The notes under the pieces: generated by a model
What the model was told of the DNA's origin: nothing
The model's input: the letters and a program-made list of their open reading frames with translations, nothing else
Database searches by the model: none
Translations under genes and position numbers: made by a program
Shown: piece by piece, positions 1-11,786 of the stretch
How positions within the stretch are numbered: position 1 is the first letter of the stretch
Layout of the letters: every line of letters starts with the position of its first letter
Assembly (NCBI GenBank): GCA_003254925.1
Contig: QANZ01012954.1
Span: 9,819 to 73,818, forward strand
Reading direction: 5' to 3'
From: Chamaecrista fasciculata
Lineage: Eukaryota; Streptophyta; Magnoliopsida; Fabales; Fabaceae
Length of the DNA stretch: 64,000 bases

Positions 1-195
1 TTTTTTTTGTCAATTATACCCCAAACGTTTCACATTTGAGACATTTATATCCCCACATTAGGGGTATAATTGATAAAAAATGTGAAACGTTTGGGAAATA
101 ATTGACTAAAAAGTAAAACGTTAGGGGTACAATTGACCAAAAAAATATTGGGGGTATAATTGAAAATGACCTCAAACGTTGAAAGTACCAACGAA
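1..195. repeat. Foldback repeat cut by the window edge
   Basis: The motif caattataccccaaacgttt near the left edge reappears inverted within the next 150 bases (aaacgtttggg and gggtataattg). The same word set, built around aacgtttcaca and ggggtataattg, recurs at 40635-41212 and 42107-42240, so this is a dispersed foldback family. The left end lies outside the window, so no target-site duplication can be checked. Confidence 0.5.
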
Positions 196-807
196 ACTTT
201 TACCATTTTTTTTTACTAAAACATGAAATTTTTATTGAGAAAAATCAAAGGACAGAGTCTCCACAATACAGCCCCGAGGATTGTCCAACCACACCTCTAA
301 AGTCCTCAAAGGAGGAGTATAACTTAGCTAAAGATGGTCAAAACTTTATTTTTATCTTGTATGTTTAAGATGTTATTCATTTTGTTCTTATATATTTTTT
401 TTGTCTTGGGCAAACAATATAAATACTTAAAATAGTTAATAAATATTTATTAGAATAATTAAATTTCAATAAACAGGGAAAAATAAAAGATTAAATTTAA
501 ATAAGATTCTTTATATATTTAAATATAATATTTTCCAATAAATACATCACACGTGACAATTTGTATTTGAGCAATCATAAAATTCATCTCTAAATCAATT
601 AACTCAGAGAATTAAGAATGTCACTTAAAATATTAGGTGACAAAAAGTATTCAAGAATTATCTGAACGATTGTTTTTTATAATAAATTTGACTTTAATGC
701 TTTAAAAATTAAAAGACAAAAAGAATTTAAAAAAAAATGAAGATTTTACGAATATTAGCATATTTATTTGGGTAAGGGAATGAGATATTATTATTCTTAC
801 AGAAAAT
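196..807. other. AT-rich upstream region of the PPR gene
   Basis: No gene, RNA or clear mobile element was seen. The last 100 bases should hold the promoter and 5' UTR of the PPR gene, but no convincing TATA box could be picked out of the AT-rich sequence. Confidence 0.5.
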
Positions 808-2442
808 ATGGCCACATTGCAACATATCTCTTTCCCTCCAACTCGCGCCAAAAAAAGCAACAAGAATCAGAGACAACAACGGAAACAATGGCGAATCCAA
901 GAAAACAAGAACACTCTCTCTTTCCCAAAACCCACACCAACCCCACTTCTCATCAATCACCAACCTTACACCCAAACCAAATCCCAAGCTCTCGAAGAAG
1001 TCGTCACAGATCTCGAATCATCCATCGAGAAAGGCATCAGAATCGATCCCGAAATCTTCGCTTCTCTCTTAGAAACATGCTTCCGCTTGCAATCCATCGA
1101 TCACGGAATCCGAATCCACCGTATCATCCCCATTTCCCTTTTGCGCAGAAACGTTGGAATCTCGTCGAAGCTTCTTAGGCTATACGCTTCATATGGGAAT
1201 ATGGATGAAGCCCACAACCTGTTTGATCAAATGTCTGACAGAAATTTATATGCTTTTCCATGGAATTCGCTTATTTCAGGGTATTCTGAAGTTGGTCTCC
1301 ATGATGATGCAATAGCTCTCTACTTTCAAATGGTGGAAGAAGGTGTCCAACCTGACATTTTCACATTCCCAAGGGTTCTGAAAGCTTGTGGGGGAATTGG
1401 GTCTGTTCAAGTGGGTGAAGAAGTTCATAGGCATGTGGTTCGTTCTGGGTTTTTCAATGATGGGTTTGTGCTCAATGCGTTGGTAGACATGTATGCTAAG
1501 TGTGGTGACATTGTGAAGGCTAGAAAGGTGTTTGACAAAATGCCTCATAGAGATTCTGTTTCATGGAATTCAATGCTCACAGCTTATATACATCATGGCC
1601 TAGAAATGGAGGCAATAAGCATATTCAAGCAGATGATTTCAGAAGGGTATGAACCCGATTCTGTTTCCATATCCACAGTTCTTACTGGTGTGCCTTCACT
1701 GAATGTTGGGGTTGAAGTTCATGGATGGGCGACTCGGCGAGGAATCGAATGGAACTTGTCCATTGCTAATTCATTGATCATCGTGTACTCTAATCATAGC
1801 AAGTTGAATCAAGCACGATGGATATTTGATGAAATGCCAGAGAGAGATGTTGTTTCATGGAATTCTATAATATCTGCTCATTGTAAATACAGAGAAGCCC
1901 TCGATTATTTTGTGCAAATGGAGAAAGCTGGTGAAAAGCCTGATAAGATAACATTTGTTTCAGTCCTATCTGCTTGTGCGCATTTGGGTTTAGTGAAGGA
2001 AGGAGAGAAGTTGTTTTCATGGATGATTGGAAAATATAGAATAAGACCAATTATGGAACATTATGGCTGTATGATTAATCTTTATGGAAGAGCAGGAATG
2101 ATCAAAGAGGCTTATGGGTTCATAGTTGAAAGAAGAATAGAGATGGAAGCTGGTCCAACAGTGTGGGGAGCTTTATTGTATGCTTGTTTTCTTCATGGAA
2201 ATGTAAATATTGGGGAGATTGCTGCTAACAAGCTTTTTGATTTGGAGCCAGATAATGAACATAATTTTGAACTTCTTATGAAGATCTATGAAAATGCAGG
2301 CAGGTCAGAGGATGTTGAGAGAATCAGAAAGATGCTGACAGAGGATTGGATTAATAGACTGATTCACGTTACAAAAAAAAGTTCACAAACCATACCTGGA
2401 TATTTTTTCAGAAAGAATCTAGGTATGGTCCTAGCCTCCTAG
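808..2442 (+). CDS. OTP70: PLS/E-type pentatricopeptide repeat protein, OTP70-like
   Basis: Intronless 544-residue protein. Residues 1-60 are rich in Ser, Thr, Gln, Lys and Pro without acidic residues, like a plastid transit peptide. Tandem PPR motifs follow, shown by repeated phrases such as WNSLISGYSEVG, NALVDMYAKCGDIVKARKVFDKMP and ERDVVSWNSIISA. The end carries an E-type stretch (EAGPTVWGALLYAC, LEPDNEHNFELL) and no DYW domain. In Arabidopsis the matching protein (At4g25270, about 527 residues) is needed for splicing the plastid rpoC1 intron; that role is carried over by family knowledge. The neighbouring PMEI genes agree with the Arabidopsis order. The tail is odd: after KML, the next frame reads RGLD and then stops at 2352-2354, close to what I recall of the family's end, whereas the annotated frame runs on for about 30 unrelated residues. 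A one-base indel is likely. The first ATG with a transit-like N terminus was taken as the start. Confidence 0.9.
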   Translation: MATLQHISFPPTRAKKSNKNQRQQRKQWRIQENKNTLSFPKPTPTPLLINHQPYTQTKSQALEEVVTDLESSIEKGIRIDPEIFASLLETCFRLQSIDHGIRIHRIIPISLLRRNVGISSKLLRLYASYGNMDEAHNLFDQMSDRNLYAFPWNSLISGYSEVGLHDDAIALYFQMVEEGVQPDIFTFPRVLKACGGIGSVQVGEEVHRHVVRSGFFNDGFVLNALVDMYAKCGDIVKARKVFDKMPHRDSVSWNSMLTAYIHHGLEMEAISIFKQMISEGYEPDSVSISTVLTGVPSLNVGVEVHGWATRRGIEWNLSIANSLIIVYSNHSKLNQARWIFDEMPERDVVSWNSIISAHCKYREALDYFVQMEKAGEKPDKITFVSVLSACAHLGLVKEGEKLFSWMIGKYRIRPIMEHYGCMINLYGRAGMIKEAYGFIVERRIEMEAGPTVWGALLYACFLHGNVNIGEIAANKLFDLEPDNEHNFELLMKIYENAGRSEDVERIRKMLTEDWINRLIHVTKKSSQTIPGYFFRKNLGMVLAS

Positions 2443-2514
2443 GGTCTTTGGTACTTGTTACTTTCTCAAATGAGTCAAAAAGATGATCTTGATATATAAA
2501 AAATCGAGATAATA

Positions 2515-2755
2515 TATGTTTTGGTCTTCAAATTTGTCCCCAAATTAAGATTTAGTCTCTGAATATTGAAAATACACTTTTTAGTCCCTGCATTTTTTTT
2601 TTCAAATGTTGACTATTTTGTCTCTGAAACATCATCTGTATAGATTTAATAGTTGATGTTCGTGAAAAATTCAAGGACCAAAATATGTATTTCCAATATT
2701 CAATGACTAAATCATAGTTTTATATCAATTTAAAGACTAAAAAGTAGGTTTACTC
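2515..2755. repeat. Foldback MITE-like repeat
   Basis: The left arm (ttttggtcttcaaat, gatttagtctctgaatat, actttttagtcc) is mirrored by the right arm (attcaatgactaaatc, aaagactaaaaag). It belongs to the 'ggtcc / ggacc' palindromic repeats seen throughout the window. Ends are approximate. Confidence 0.5.
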
Positions 2756-3386
2756 GAAAAAAAAAAGTAGTCATGTACCATGCAGAAAATAGCAGTCCAA
2801 ACACCCCAACTAATTTCACACAAGTCTTGTTCGTCCCTATGATTTTTCTGAAACACAATACATGTTTGGTGGATGAACACATGGAGCTTCTAATTTTTTT
2901 TTTCTTGAACTGCTGCATCAACACATAATTTTCGTTGATGACATTCTCATGTTGGCATGGCAGTTTGCCTTCATCTCCAGTACAAAATTAGTACATAGAA
3001 GTGATTCATTTTCTCTATTTTGTGATCTCGTGTTATCAGTTGTATTGTATCCTCCCGTATGTGATTACTCTGTTTTGTATTCTGACAGCTAACATAATGA
3101 AAGAAAATGTTGTTAGTCATTCTTGTGAATTCCCTCTTCAGGCTTCTTTCTTCACATCTTCTGTTCTGTCAACAGAATTATGTTGTGATCAACAGATAAT
3201 GAGTTTTTTTTTGGTTATAAGTATTCTCCACTTGAAGTATTATTCAGCTTTAATAGAGTTTTGAATCCAAATTCTTCTCACTTTGGCAGATTAGCCCATT
3301 TAGTAATTAATAGTGTTACTGTTATGGCTGCTTTCAAGATTAAAAAGATTGGATTTTGAATTTAAGAGAGAGCTATATTTATTAAA
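2756..3386. other. Intergenic, nothing recognised
   Basis: Slightly less AT-rich than its surroundings. Small open frames here match no family I recognise and have no splice or repeat context supporting a gene. Confidence 0.4.
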
Positions 3387-3605
3387 GCAATACCATACCA
3401 CCAAAGCCTTATCCCACTAGGTGAGGTCGGCTATATGGAACAATTGACGTTGATCCATACAAGAGACATGAAAAATGCTTTACGTTGGCTGTCGCTTGCC
3501 TAACACAACCCTCCTCTTTTAATAGATCCGATCCTCTGTAGTTAAATGTCTCTGAAGTTCTTTGAAATTGGGTTGCCGAGCTTATAAACATCAAAACGCT
3601 GTGTT
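3387..3605 (-). mobile_element. TS-like SINE, degenerate
   Basis: The words gccttatcccactaggtga and ggtcggctatatgg are the reverse complement of the conserved 3' end of plant TS-type SINEs. The remaining 150 bases are degenerate and no tRNA head was found. Shorter copies of the same tail lie in two introns of the Jagunal-like gene. Confidence 0.45.
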
Positions 3606-4561
3606 TCATTTAATAAAAAATGAATTTCATAAAGTACAGCTCGCCACTTGTCAAAATTTTAGCGGCGAACATGAAATCTAACGATCCAAAATCGCCCAAC
3701 TCTAGAGAGCTCTAGAGAATTTAATTTTTGAGGATCCAATTTCCTTTTTTAACGGGTTTGGGACCGTACGTGTAAGCATAAATAAACACAGGCAGAGTTA
3801 TTAAAAAAACAAGCAAGAACATATTTATTAAAGCAATAACATGCTTTTTTTTTTTTTGTAACAAGCAAGAACATACTTTAGTTATTAAAAAAATCATTAT
3901 GAAAATAAGATAGCTATTATCAATTTTACATTTCCCCAATCACTGAAACCCAATTACTATTTACTAGTTACGCTATGTTGTGGCAAGAATTATAATATGG
4001 GCAACTTGCAGTTCAAAAATGAAAAGTGCACAAGTCTTAACTATATGTACAATAAAGAATTGAATTATCTTAATTGTTTAACTAAAAAAAATTGTGAAAT
4101 TATTTCAACAAGTTTAAAAATTATATGCAAAATTAAAATTTTTAATATTTTTCAAAAAAATTGTAAAAGACCAAATAATTAAAGAAGCATATATTGTTAA
4201 GTTGGAGNAATAGAAAATAAAAAAATAGTAAAAAGAATAAAGAAAGGCTTTTTCCCAAAGTGAGGTATGATTACTTGTAGAATTGAAAATGGAGATTGAA
4301 TTCATTGCCCCTTTGAAGTAAAATATTGTGTTTAATTCTTGCAAGACACAAGTGTTTCCATTTGTACATTTGTCAGCATCTGATTTGGACAGGTGTTTGG
4401 TTGTCTTTGATGACTGTACTTCAATCTTTTGCTTTTTTCTGTTTCTGTATAAATGCCAAAGTACATTTTGTTATTTTACAAAATAATTCTCCCTAAATTC
4501 ATTATCCCATTTTTTTTGTACTGGAAAACCAAAAATATGAATGTGATTTTGTTTTGNTTGA
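3606..4561. other. AT-rich intergenic with a split direct repeat
   Basis: No gene seen. A perfect 16-bp direct repeat, aacaagcaagaacata, at 3808-3823 and 3860-3875 flanks 36 bases ending in a T-run plus GT, which resembles a small retroposed insertion. Ambiguous bases lie at 4208 and 4557. Confidence 0.5.
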
Positions 4562-4750
4562 CAAAAAAAACTTAGGTGAGTTAGGTTAGGAGGACTCATC
4601 AAGATCTAGACATGTTTTCAAATTCTATAAACGTTTACAGATGTACTTACAAATCGCCTACCAACAAGGCCTTCACACCGAAAGCGGGATTCGAACTTAC
4701 AATTTTATGAGTTATAAGTTATCATACCTATTAGACCAACTTTTATTAGC
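4562..4750 (-). mobile_element. tRNA-derived SINE, family A
   Basis: One of seven related copies in the window. On the plus strand it begins ttaggtgagtta and ends with the reversed tRNA-like head, where gggattcgaactta is the reverse complement of a Pol III B box. The matching A-box region (gaccaac...) is near the right end. It is degenerate. Confidence 0.65.
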
Positions 4751-6854
4751 TATTTTATAATTTGATGTTGGAGAAGCTGACACATTTTTGAAGCCATTGC
4801 CCAATTTGCAATAAGCTTCACTTCTAATTCTTCATTATAGTCTGACACATTTTTGAAGCGATTAAAATAGATTAACCATTTTATTATATCTATTGTTATA
4901 TAATTTTTTAAATGCAAAATCAGTACGATATAATTAAATATGTCTCACTTTATAAATCATTTGTCCGAAATTCATGTACATAATTAATAAAGAGAAGTCC
5001 TTTTCAATTTAAGAATCTCAGCAACTACATCTGCAATTAATGTTGATAGAATTATATATGGAATGCCAACTTCCCAATTCAAATGATAAATATATATTTT
5101 TGTATAAGCTTTAAAATCGTTCATTTAATTTGCAACCAATATTGGACACGATACAATTCATGAATTTTCACACATGATGAATGATAGTTAATAAACTGAA
5201 CATAAAATCTGCTAACAATATTTTTTTTTCTGTTTTTGGTATTAAACAGTAATGCAATTGGCTAACAAAATTCAACAGATTTAATATATAGTTGGATTCT
5301 TTAAGTATGATATCTAGAGTTTGAATGAGATTGTATGTATAAATATAATTTTATTGATAAAGACAAAATTTATTTTGATCATCTCTATATGTCAAGAAAA
5401 ATATTTTTGACTGTTTGATATAAATTATTATAAAAGAAAAATAGTAATGCAGTGTATGTATATATATAATGACACAATCAGAATGAGTGACTCCATAATA
5501 TATGGACCCTTCAAGATATGTATAGATCGGTCTTAATTATTATTAAATATCAATTATTAGCAAAATATCTCTTTTATGTTTGCTACTGATCCGTTTCTTC
5601 TACTTATTTTCCCATATTTAAATCATATTAATTAGTATATTACACACACACACACGTATATATATATTAGTCTCTAATTAATTCCATCTTCAATCTTTAT
5701 CATGCCCAACCTAAACTATACTTAACGTTTTTCTGGATTTAACTAGATTATATCTCCATAATATTGATCCTTTATTTTTTTAAAATTACAATTATCCTTA
5801 TAATATATGCTATATATATTTTACAGATTGTTAGTTTATTTTATTTCAATTCTCTAATTGTCATCTTTTACACCTTTTAATATTTCTCACATTAATTTTA
5901 TTTTATTAACATCCAATTTTAAAGATCACCAATTCAGAAAAACTGACATACATATAATCATCATATATATAATAGTAGAGAGGTAGCTAGGAAATATTAT
6001 ATATTTGTAGTGTGTGTGTGTGTATTGAGTAAAGAAAGGCTGAAATTATAGGTTTAATAATGAAAACTCCACCAACACCAATTTAGTGCAATGGTAAACC
6101 AATTAGATTTCGGAAAGAGTTATCAAAGTTCGATATCTGAAATTAATGTTATTAAAAAAATTTCACTGTTCACTTTTCGTCTAAATCATTAAATAGATAA
6201 GTAAAAGATAGTAATAATTTAAATTTTAAAATAATGATAATAATGGAAAGGGGCCTGCAACATATATAGAAATTGGAAATGGTATTCACTGCCATCTTCA
6301 TCTTTGTCTCCGGCCATGGCTCCATTTTCAATGCTATCCAACGCATACTGGGACCATATATGTAATGAGATGAATAATAAAATTAATTAATGTAATTTTT
6401 TAATTTGTAAAATAATAAAAAAAATATATACATCGATCTGTAATTTACACTTCATATTAATGCATTGTATTTGTGCCAAACAATGCCAATTTTTTGAGAC
6501 CCCACCAAAATTCACTTTATAATCAACCTTGCTTACTTTTGTACGTAATGTTTCTCCCACTTCACAACCTTTTTCAACACCCTTTTATTTAGAAAGAAAA
6601 AGAAAAACCCAATATATATATATATATATATATAATTATATATGTAGGTTTTGAACAATTTGTTATGACATAGACTAAAATGACTACATTTTAGGAATAA
6701 GTTGGCAGAAGACTAAGCTTATTGATCATTTATATTTTGAAAAAACATTTAAATTATTGTGAATTTGATTTTTTCAAAAAAAAATTATTTTTTTTAATTA
6801 ATATTGCTAAATCAGTCATAATAACAAAGTATTTAGGTAACATAATATTAAAAT
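4751..6854. other. AT-rich intergenic, nothing coding
   Basis: Contains microsatellites (for example (CA)n(TA)n near 5643-5668 and (TA)n near 6614-6634) and an 18-base direct repeat, ctgacacatttttgaagc, at about 4778 and 4842. A short segment at 6073-6160 has a possible Pol III B box (aaagttcgat) followed by an A-run and might be a SINE remnant. No gene supported. Confidence 0.5.
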
Positions 6855-7190
6855 TTTAGGTTAAATTGCACCAAGACTCTTGGAGTTTTAAGTTAGAGGT
6901 AAAAAACATCCCTAAATTTTAAAATTTGACAGAAACATCCCTTAAATTTTCAATTGTACGTATTTAGGACCCCTGAGTTTTAGAACTTAAAAGACAAAAT
7001 CCCTGAACTTTCAAATTTTCTCATTCAAAACCCCAAACATAGCCTCATTTTTTTAAAAACTCAAAGGTTTTAAGTGAACAAAATTAAAAATGCAGAGGGT
7101 TTATCTGTCAAGTTTTAAAACACGTGGGTTTTAAGTGAGCGCAATTGAAAATTCAGAGGGTCTGTCAAGTTTTAAAAATTTATGTAATTA
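6855..7190. repeat. Degenerate foldback repeat
   Basis: Begins aggttaaattgcacc and carries alternating 'ccctgagttttagaac' and 'aaaactcaaaggtttt' words typical of the window's palindromic MITE-like elements. The right end is eroded and the ends are approximate. Confidence 0.4.
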
Positions 7191-7776
7191 TAACTTGCTA
7201 GCCTTAAGATTTCTTAAATAGTACTACCACTTGCTAGCTTAACTATTAATTTCTCAATGCAATTAATCCATTTTACCTAACCATTAACGAACTCAATTGG
7301 TAAAGGACTGGACTTTGAGATACAAACAAGGAATTAGTCATTATCAACAAGTCAAATTAATGAAAAGTGCAATATTGCCAACTTAATATAACATAAGACC
7401 AATGCTGTTTATATGATTAGATTAAGTGTATTAATATTTAGAAAAAATGACAATTCCTTTTAATTTCTGGCTAAATGAATCTAATATCATTAAATTAAAT
7501 ATAATAATTAACATATATAAATTTTTAACATCAAGTGTTGAATGCAATTTTAACAAAAATTAGAATTATTATAGTTAATATCTTTGATAAAAAAATTAAA
7601 TTAATTGTAATTACATTTTTCATAAGCTAAATCTTAATTATAAATTTATATTGCAGAAATTAAATTGAGTTTAAGAATCAAATTGATAATTGATAATTTA
7701 TTATAAAAAAGCATCTTTTGAAATTTTAATGAGCATAATCTCATAAAAAAAATAGACTTACATATATATACTAAAC

Positions 7777-8294
7777 CAAGGTTATTAAAACCGGACCGGC
7801 TATTGAACCGGACGAAATAGGGGTTCAAGGTTCAATGGTCCAACCGGGGTCGGATCGTTAATAATTAAATATATTAAAAATAATATATTTAATTTAAAAT
7901 AATAAAAATATACTAATAATTATTAAAAATATATAATAAATTCTTTAAATTTAAACTTGCTTGAGTAAGAAAGTGATAACTAAAAGGATAAAAGATTAAA
8001 TATTGAAGTAAAAACTACTAAATAACTTATTATTTTAGAGTCTAAACTTAATAAGAAAAGAAATATATTAAAACAACATTATTTTAATCCCAAAAAGTAA
8101 AAAAATGAACAAAAATATTCTAGACCGGTTTAACCCAAAATCGTCCGGTTCAGGGCGATTTTTCCGGTTTTTTATCGGTTCATCCGGTTCTTGAGCGGTT
8201 CTGTGTCAAAGCGGTTTTCAATCTAAATCGGACCGAACCACTGGTCGGTTCAACCGGTCCGACCGGCCGGTCCGGTCCAGTTTTCATAACACTG
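7777..8294. mobile_element. hAT-type MITE
   Basis: A 518-bp element with imperfect terminal inverted repeats: left caaggttattaaaaccgg, right ending ccagttttcataacactg, whose reverse complement starts cagtgttatgaaaactgg. It is flanked by a perfect 8-bp target duplication, tactaaac (7769-7776 and 8295-8302), as expected of hAT transposition. The subterminal regions are dense in ccggtt and ggtccgacc words; the core is AT-rich. It encodes no transposase, so it depends on one elsewhere. Confidence 0.85.
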
Positions 8295-8971
8295 TACTAA
8301 ACTATTATCTATCTTCAATATTTTTTTTTTATCTCTTTCTGTCTTTCTCAGATGATACGTTTGGATTGAAGGGAAAACAAAAAGTAAGAGAATGAGATGT
8401 ATTTACAATACTTTTTTATTAATCCGACTACCAAACACCAGATTATTTATGTCGAAATTCATAATTTTGAAACTATTTTTTCAATAATATTGGGTATCAA
8501 ACACTCTCTTAATTTTATATTATTTTTCTGTTTTTCTATTTTGATATTGTGTTTCTTTGGCATCTTAGATTCTTGAACTACCATGAGAGTTGAGATTCTA
8601 TTAGATATAAATAATTTCCCATGTGGAGAGATATCAGATATGTACGAGTAAAGTGAGAATTGAAAGAGAAGTGTGAAAGCAGTGAAAATGACATGGGAAT
8701 GAGAGCCGTAAGGTCCCATGCATGTTCGTTAACAATCCCACTAATCCCATCTTAAACCAACAAAAAAAAAGCATTAACAATAATACAATAACAAACAAAT
8801 ATATGGTTTATGCCAGTCATGTCGGCACCAATTTCAGTTTTAAAACATAAAACACTACTGTACTTACATTACATTATACTCTCACACCTGCACGTGCTCC
8901 CATTTCACATTATCACAATACACAACAAACAATCTTCTTTTTACCTTTTTTATCTCTCAATTATTTCTATT
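8295..8971. other. Intergenic, nothing recognised
   Basis: AT-rich sequence with no supported gene. Homopolymer runs near 8321 and 8762. Confidence 0.4.
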
Positions 8972-9167
8972 TTTTTAAATAAAATGTTTAGGTGAGTTAA
9001 GTTCCGGTGGCTTACCAAGGTCAGAGCATGCCTCAAGTTATATGAGTACTTATAGAAGTATTTACAGATCGCTTACTAATAAAACTCTCACATCCACAAT
9101 AATGAAAATCGAACTCATAATCTTGTAAGTTATGAGTCGATTTCTTATTAACTTGACCAACTTTAAT
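8972..9167 (-). mobile_element. tRNA-derived SINE, family A
   Basis: Starts at the T-rich left end followed by tttaggtgagttaagttcc, and carries the reversed B box (aaaatcgaactcataatc) and reversed A-box region near 9150. The flanks share caattattt, a probable target duplication. It sits about 330 bp upstream of the first PMEI start codon. Confidence 0.7.
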
Positions 9168-9368
9168 GGCAATTATTTTTAATTTTTACGTTATGTAGGA
9201 GTAATACAAAACCAAAAAAGTCTCATTTCTCTATCATAATACATATTTGACAGAAAGATACGTGTGAATGAGAATGAATGAGTGATAAAGTGGTAATTTA
9301 TAATTAGCAAGTTGATATATACTATACACTTTGAGAAAGCAAGCAAAGTGTGACTATGTGTGTGAGCC

Positions 9369-9376
9369 TATATAAG
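9369..9376 (+). promoter_or_regulatory. TATA box of the first PMEI gene
   Basis: tatataag, 125 bases upstream of the ATG at 9501, leaving a leader of roughly 100 bases that is CT-rich near its 3' end, as is common in plant 5' UTRs. Confidence 0.6.
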
Positions 9377-9500
9377 TCTTCACACTCCTTTCCTCATTCC
9401 ATCACATTACATTCTCACACATTTCAGTTATATATTCATTCAGTTTTAACAAACTCTCTCTCTCTTTATCTCTCTCTCTCATTCACGCATTTCATCAAAC

Positions 9501-10097
9501 ATGTCCCGCGCATTCTCTCTCCTCCTTCTCCTCTCCATTTCCGCCACCGCCATCTTCGCCGCCGATTCCACCTCCGCCGTCGCCGGCGCCGGCGCCTCCA
9601 ACTTCATCAGATCCTCGTGCAGCGGCACACAATACCCCTCCCTCTGCATCAAATCCCTCTCTGTCTACGCCTCCACAATCCAACAAGACCCTCACCAATT
9701 AGTTCAAACCGCTCTCTCGATTGCTCTCAACATCACGCTCTCCACCAAAGACTTCGTCTCTGGTCTCAAAAATCTCAGATCCCTCAAGCCTCGCGAATCC
9801 GCCGCCTTGAAGGATTGCGTCGAAGAAATCTCCGACGGCGTCGATCGTCTCTCCCGATCTCTCAAAGAACTCAAGCTATGCCGATCTAACGGTCAGGATT
9901 TCGCCTGGCACATCAGTAACGTCGAGACTTGGGTGAGCTCTGCCTTGACGGACGAAACCACTTGCTCCGATGGATTCGCCGGAAAAGTATTCGACGGTCA
10001 GATTAAGTCCTCTGTTAGAAGCAGAATCGTAAATGTTGCTCGCGTTACTAGCAATGCCTTATCGCTCATCAACAAGTATGCCTCCAGTTATCATTAG
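9501..10097 (+). CDS. Pectin methylesterase inhibitor
   Basis: Intronless 198-residue secreted protein of the plant invertase/pectin methylesterase inhibitor family, a normal length. Residues 1-20 form a signal peptide (LLLLLSISATAIFA). The four family cysteines are C40 and C49 (SSCSGTQYPSLC, the alpha-hairpin) and C106 and C155 (LKDCVEE, TTCSDGF). The phrases VETWVSSALTDE and SNALSLINKYAS are typical of PMEIs, so inhibition of apoplastic PME is favoured over inhibition of invertase. It should bind the PME active-site cleft in the wall. It is nearest in wording to the copy at 29291-29929. It alone of the cluster is on the plus strand and is much richer in C-ending codons than its tandem relatives. 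At4g25260/At5g51520 are the likely Arabidopsis counterparts by position. Confidence 0.93.
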   Translation: MSRAFSLLLLLSISATAIFAADSTSAVAGAGASNFIRSSCSGTQYPSLCIKSLSVYASTIQQDPHQLVQTALSIALNITLSTKDFVSGLKNLRSLKPRESAALKDCVEEISDGVDRLSRSLKELKLCRSNGQDFAWHISNVETWVSSALTDETTCSDGFAGKVFDGQIKSSVRSRIVNVARVTSNALSLINKYASSYH

Positions 10098-11032
10098 TAG
10101 TCACAATCCGCCTCAATTTAGTTCTTCAATTTGTTCAGTTTCTGTTTTCAGTAGTTTTGAGTTTCAATTTTTCATCCTTCTTTTTCTGTTTTGACAACCA
10201 TATATATATAAATATTGTTAATGTGGTTTTGTTTTAATTTACGTGTAATTTAGTGAGTGTTTATGATATATACATGTGATACAAAATCTGTAGCTTCATA
10301 TACAAATATGTGTAACTACGTACTGTATGATGGTATTATTGAAAGTTTTGTTCTGCATTTGGAGACTCTGTTTAACTCTGTTTTTGTGTGTGTGTTTTGG
10401 ATACTTATTACTAATCATTTGTTTAGTTTTTCAAGAGCAGAAAATTTGGGTGAAATTTACATTTAAGTTAATTATTATGACACTAATTTTAACATCACAA
10501 TTAATTCAAGAACAGATTAATAATATTACACGATAAATGAATAAATTCCCCAAAACATGCGGAGAATCTAAAAGTTATTTTCTTTACTTTTAGCATCCAG
10601 CAGTTCCGGAATTGACAGGAGGAAGATATTGCAAATGAAAAAAATATATATTATATAAAATTATCTTGATCATAACTTGTTTTTTGGCGATTAATATTAA
10701 AAACAAAAATGATTATATATCTTACTTTTATTGATAAATTTTATAATAAAAATAATATATATATACATATATATGGACACAAATATGCCAACTAAATATA
10801 TATATGTTAAAGATAAATATTGAGTGAACAATTCAAAGTTGGTCGCTCTGGCAAAATGGCAATAATGGCTGCTAAGTGGTAATGCTATTGGACAAGCCTC
10901 AAAGTTAGCTTTGGCTGCTTTCCTCCCATCCCTCCATTAATATTTAATATATTAATAATGACAATGACTTATTTGTCTTTACCTTTTAGTACATAACTAT
11001 ATATATATATATATATATATATAAAGATCTTT
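10098..11032. other. 3' flank and AT-rich intergenic
   Basis: Holds the PMEI 3' UTR. Microsatellite (TA)n near 11000-11022. Small open frames near 10257-10536 are low-complexity and unsupported. Confidence 0.45.
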
Positions 11033-11416
11033 GGTCAAAAGTGCAAATTTGGTCTCATATCTTTTGCTAAATTCTCAAATTGGTCTTGTATATTTTTTTG
11101 TTGCATTTTTTATCTCATATCTTTGAAAACTGTCTTTTGCTTAGGTTGCATAATTGGTCTCATATCTTTACACAAGAATCGATTGTTAATTGATTATTTT
11201 ACAAAGATATGAGACCACTTCTGCACCTGACCCAAATATATAAGACTAATTCTGCAATGGGTCCTAGAGATATGGGACCAAATATGCAATAACAAAAAAT
11301 ATGAGACCAAATTAGGACTCAACCTAAAGATACGAGACTAAAAATGTGACAAAAAAAATTTTAGGACCAAATTGGGTATTGAGCAAAAGATATGAGACCG
11401 AATTTACACTTTGGCT
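11033..11416. mobile_element. Mutator-like foldback MITE
   Basis: A 384-bp palindromic element: left end ggtcaaaagtgcaaatttgg, right end reading inward as agccaaagtgtaaattcgg. It is flanked by a perfect 9-bp target duplication, aagatcttt (11024-11032 and 11417-11425), which is the Mutator hallmark. It is the same family as 38182-38527, 49599-49993 and the partial copy at 63531. It has no coding capacity. Confidence 0.8.
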
Positions 11417-11675
11417 AAGATCTTTTCATCACCCAATTATCTTGTAATTCCGAAATTATAAAGTATTATTTATTCTTAAAGGCCAAAATGCTTTTCTCCT
11501 CTTGGATACCGAGATTCTCTCTTTTGATAGTTATACTAATTAATCAATTTGGGTCTCTACTCTTATTGCACTTGACCGGATTCCCTCTTATGCAAGAACT
11601 TTGTATTCATATCTATCAATCTGGCCCTTTTAGAATTATGCAATATTTGGATATCCATACAGTTAATCTTGACCC

Positions 11676-11711
<36 letters not shown>

Positions 11712-11786
11712 TTGAATGTTATGGAGAAGAAATAAACTCCCGAGAGCTCAATTTCTCATTATCTTTTTTCTTTTGTTATATTTTTA
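11417..11786. other. AT-rich spacer between two MITEs
   Basis: Contains a (TA)n run near 11681-11703. No gene supported. Confidence 0.4.

Noticed and set aside
768-1178. 136-residue plus-strand frame
   Set aside because: Lies out of frame within the PPR gene and has no family features.
7777-8294. GC-rich ccgg-dense block as a regulatory island
   Set aside because: The 8-bp duplication and inverted ends show a hAT-type MITE.
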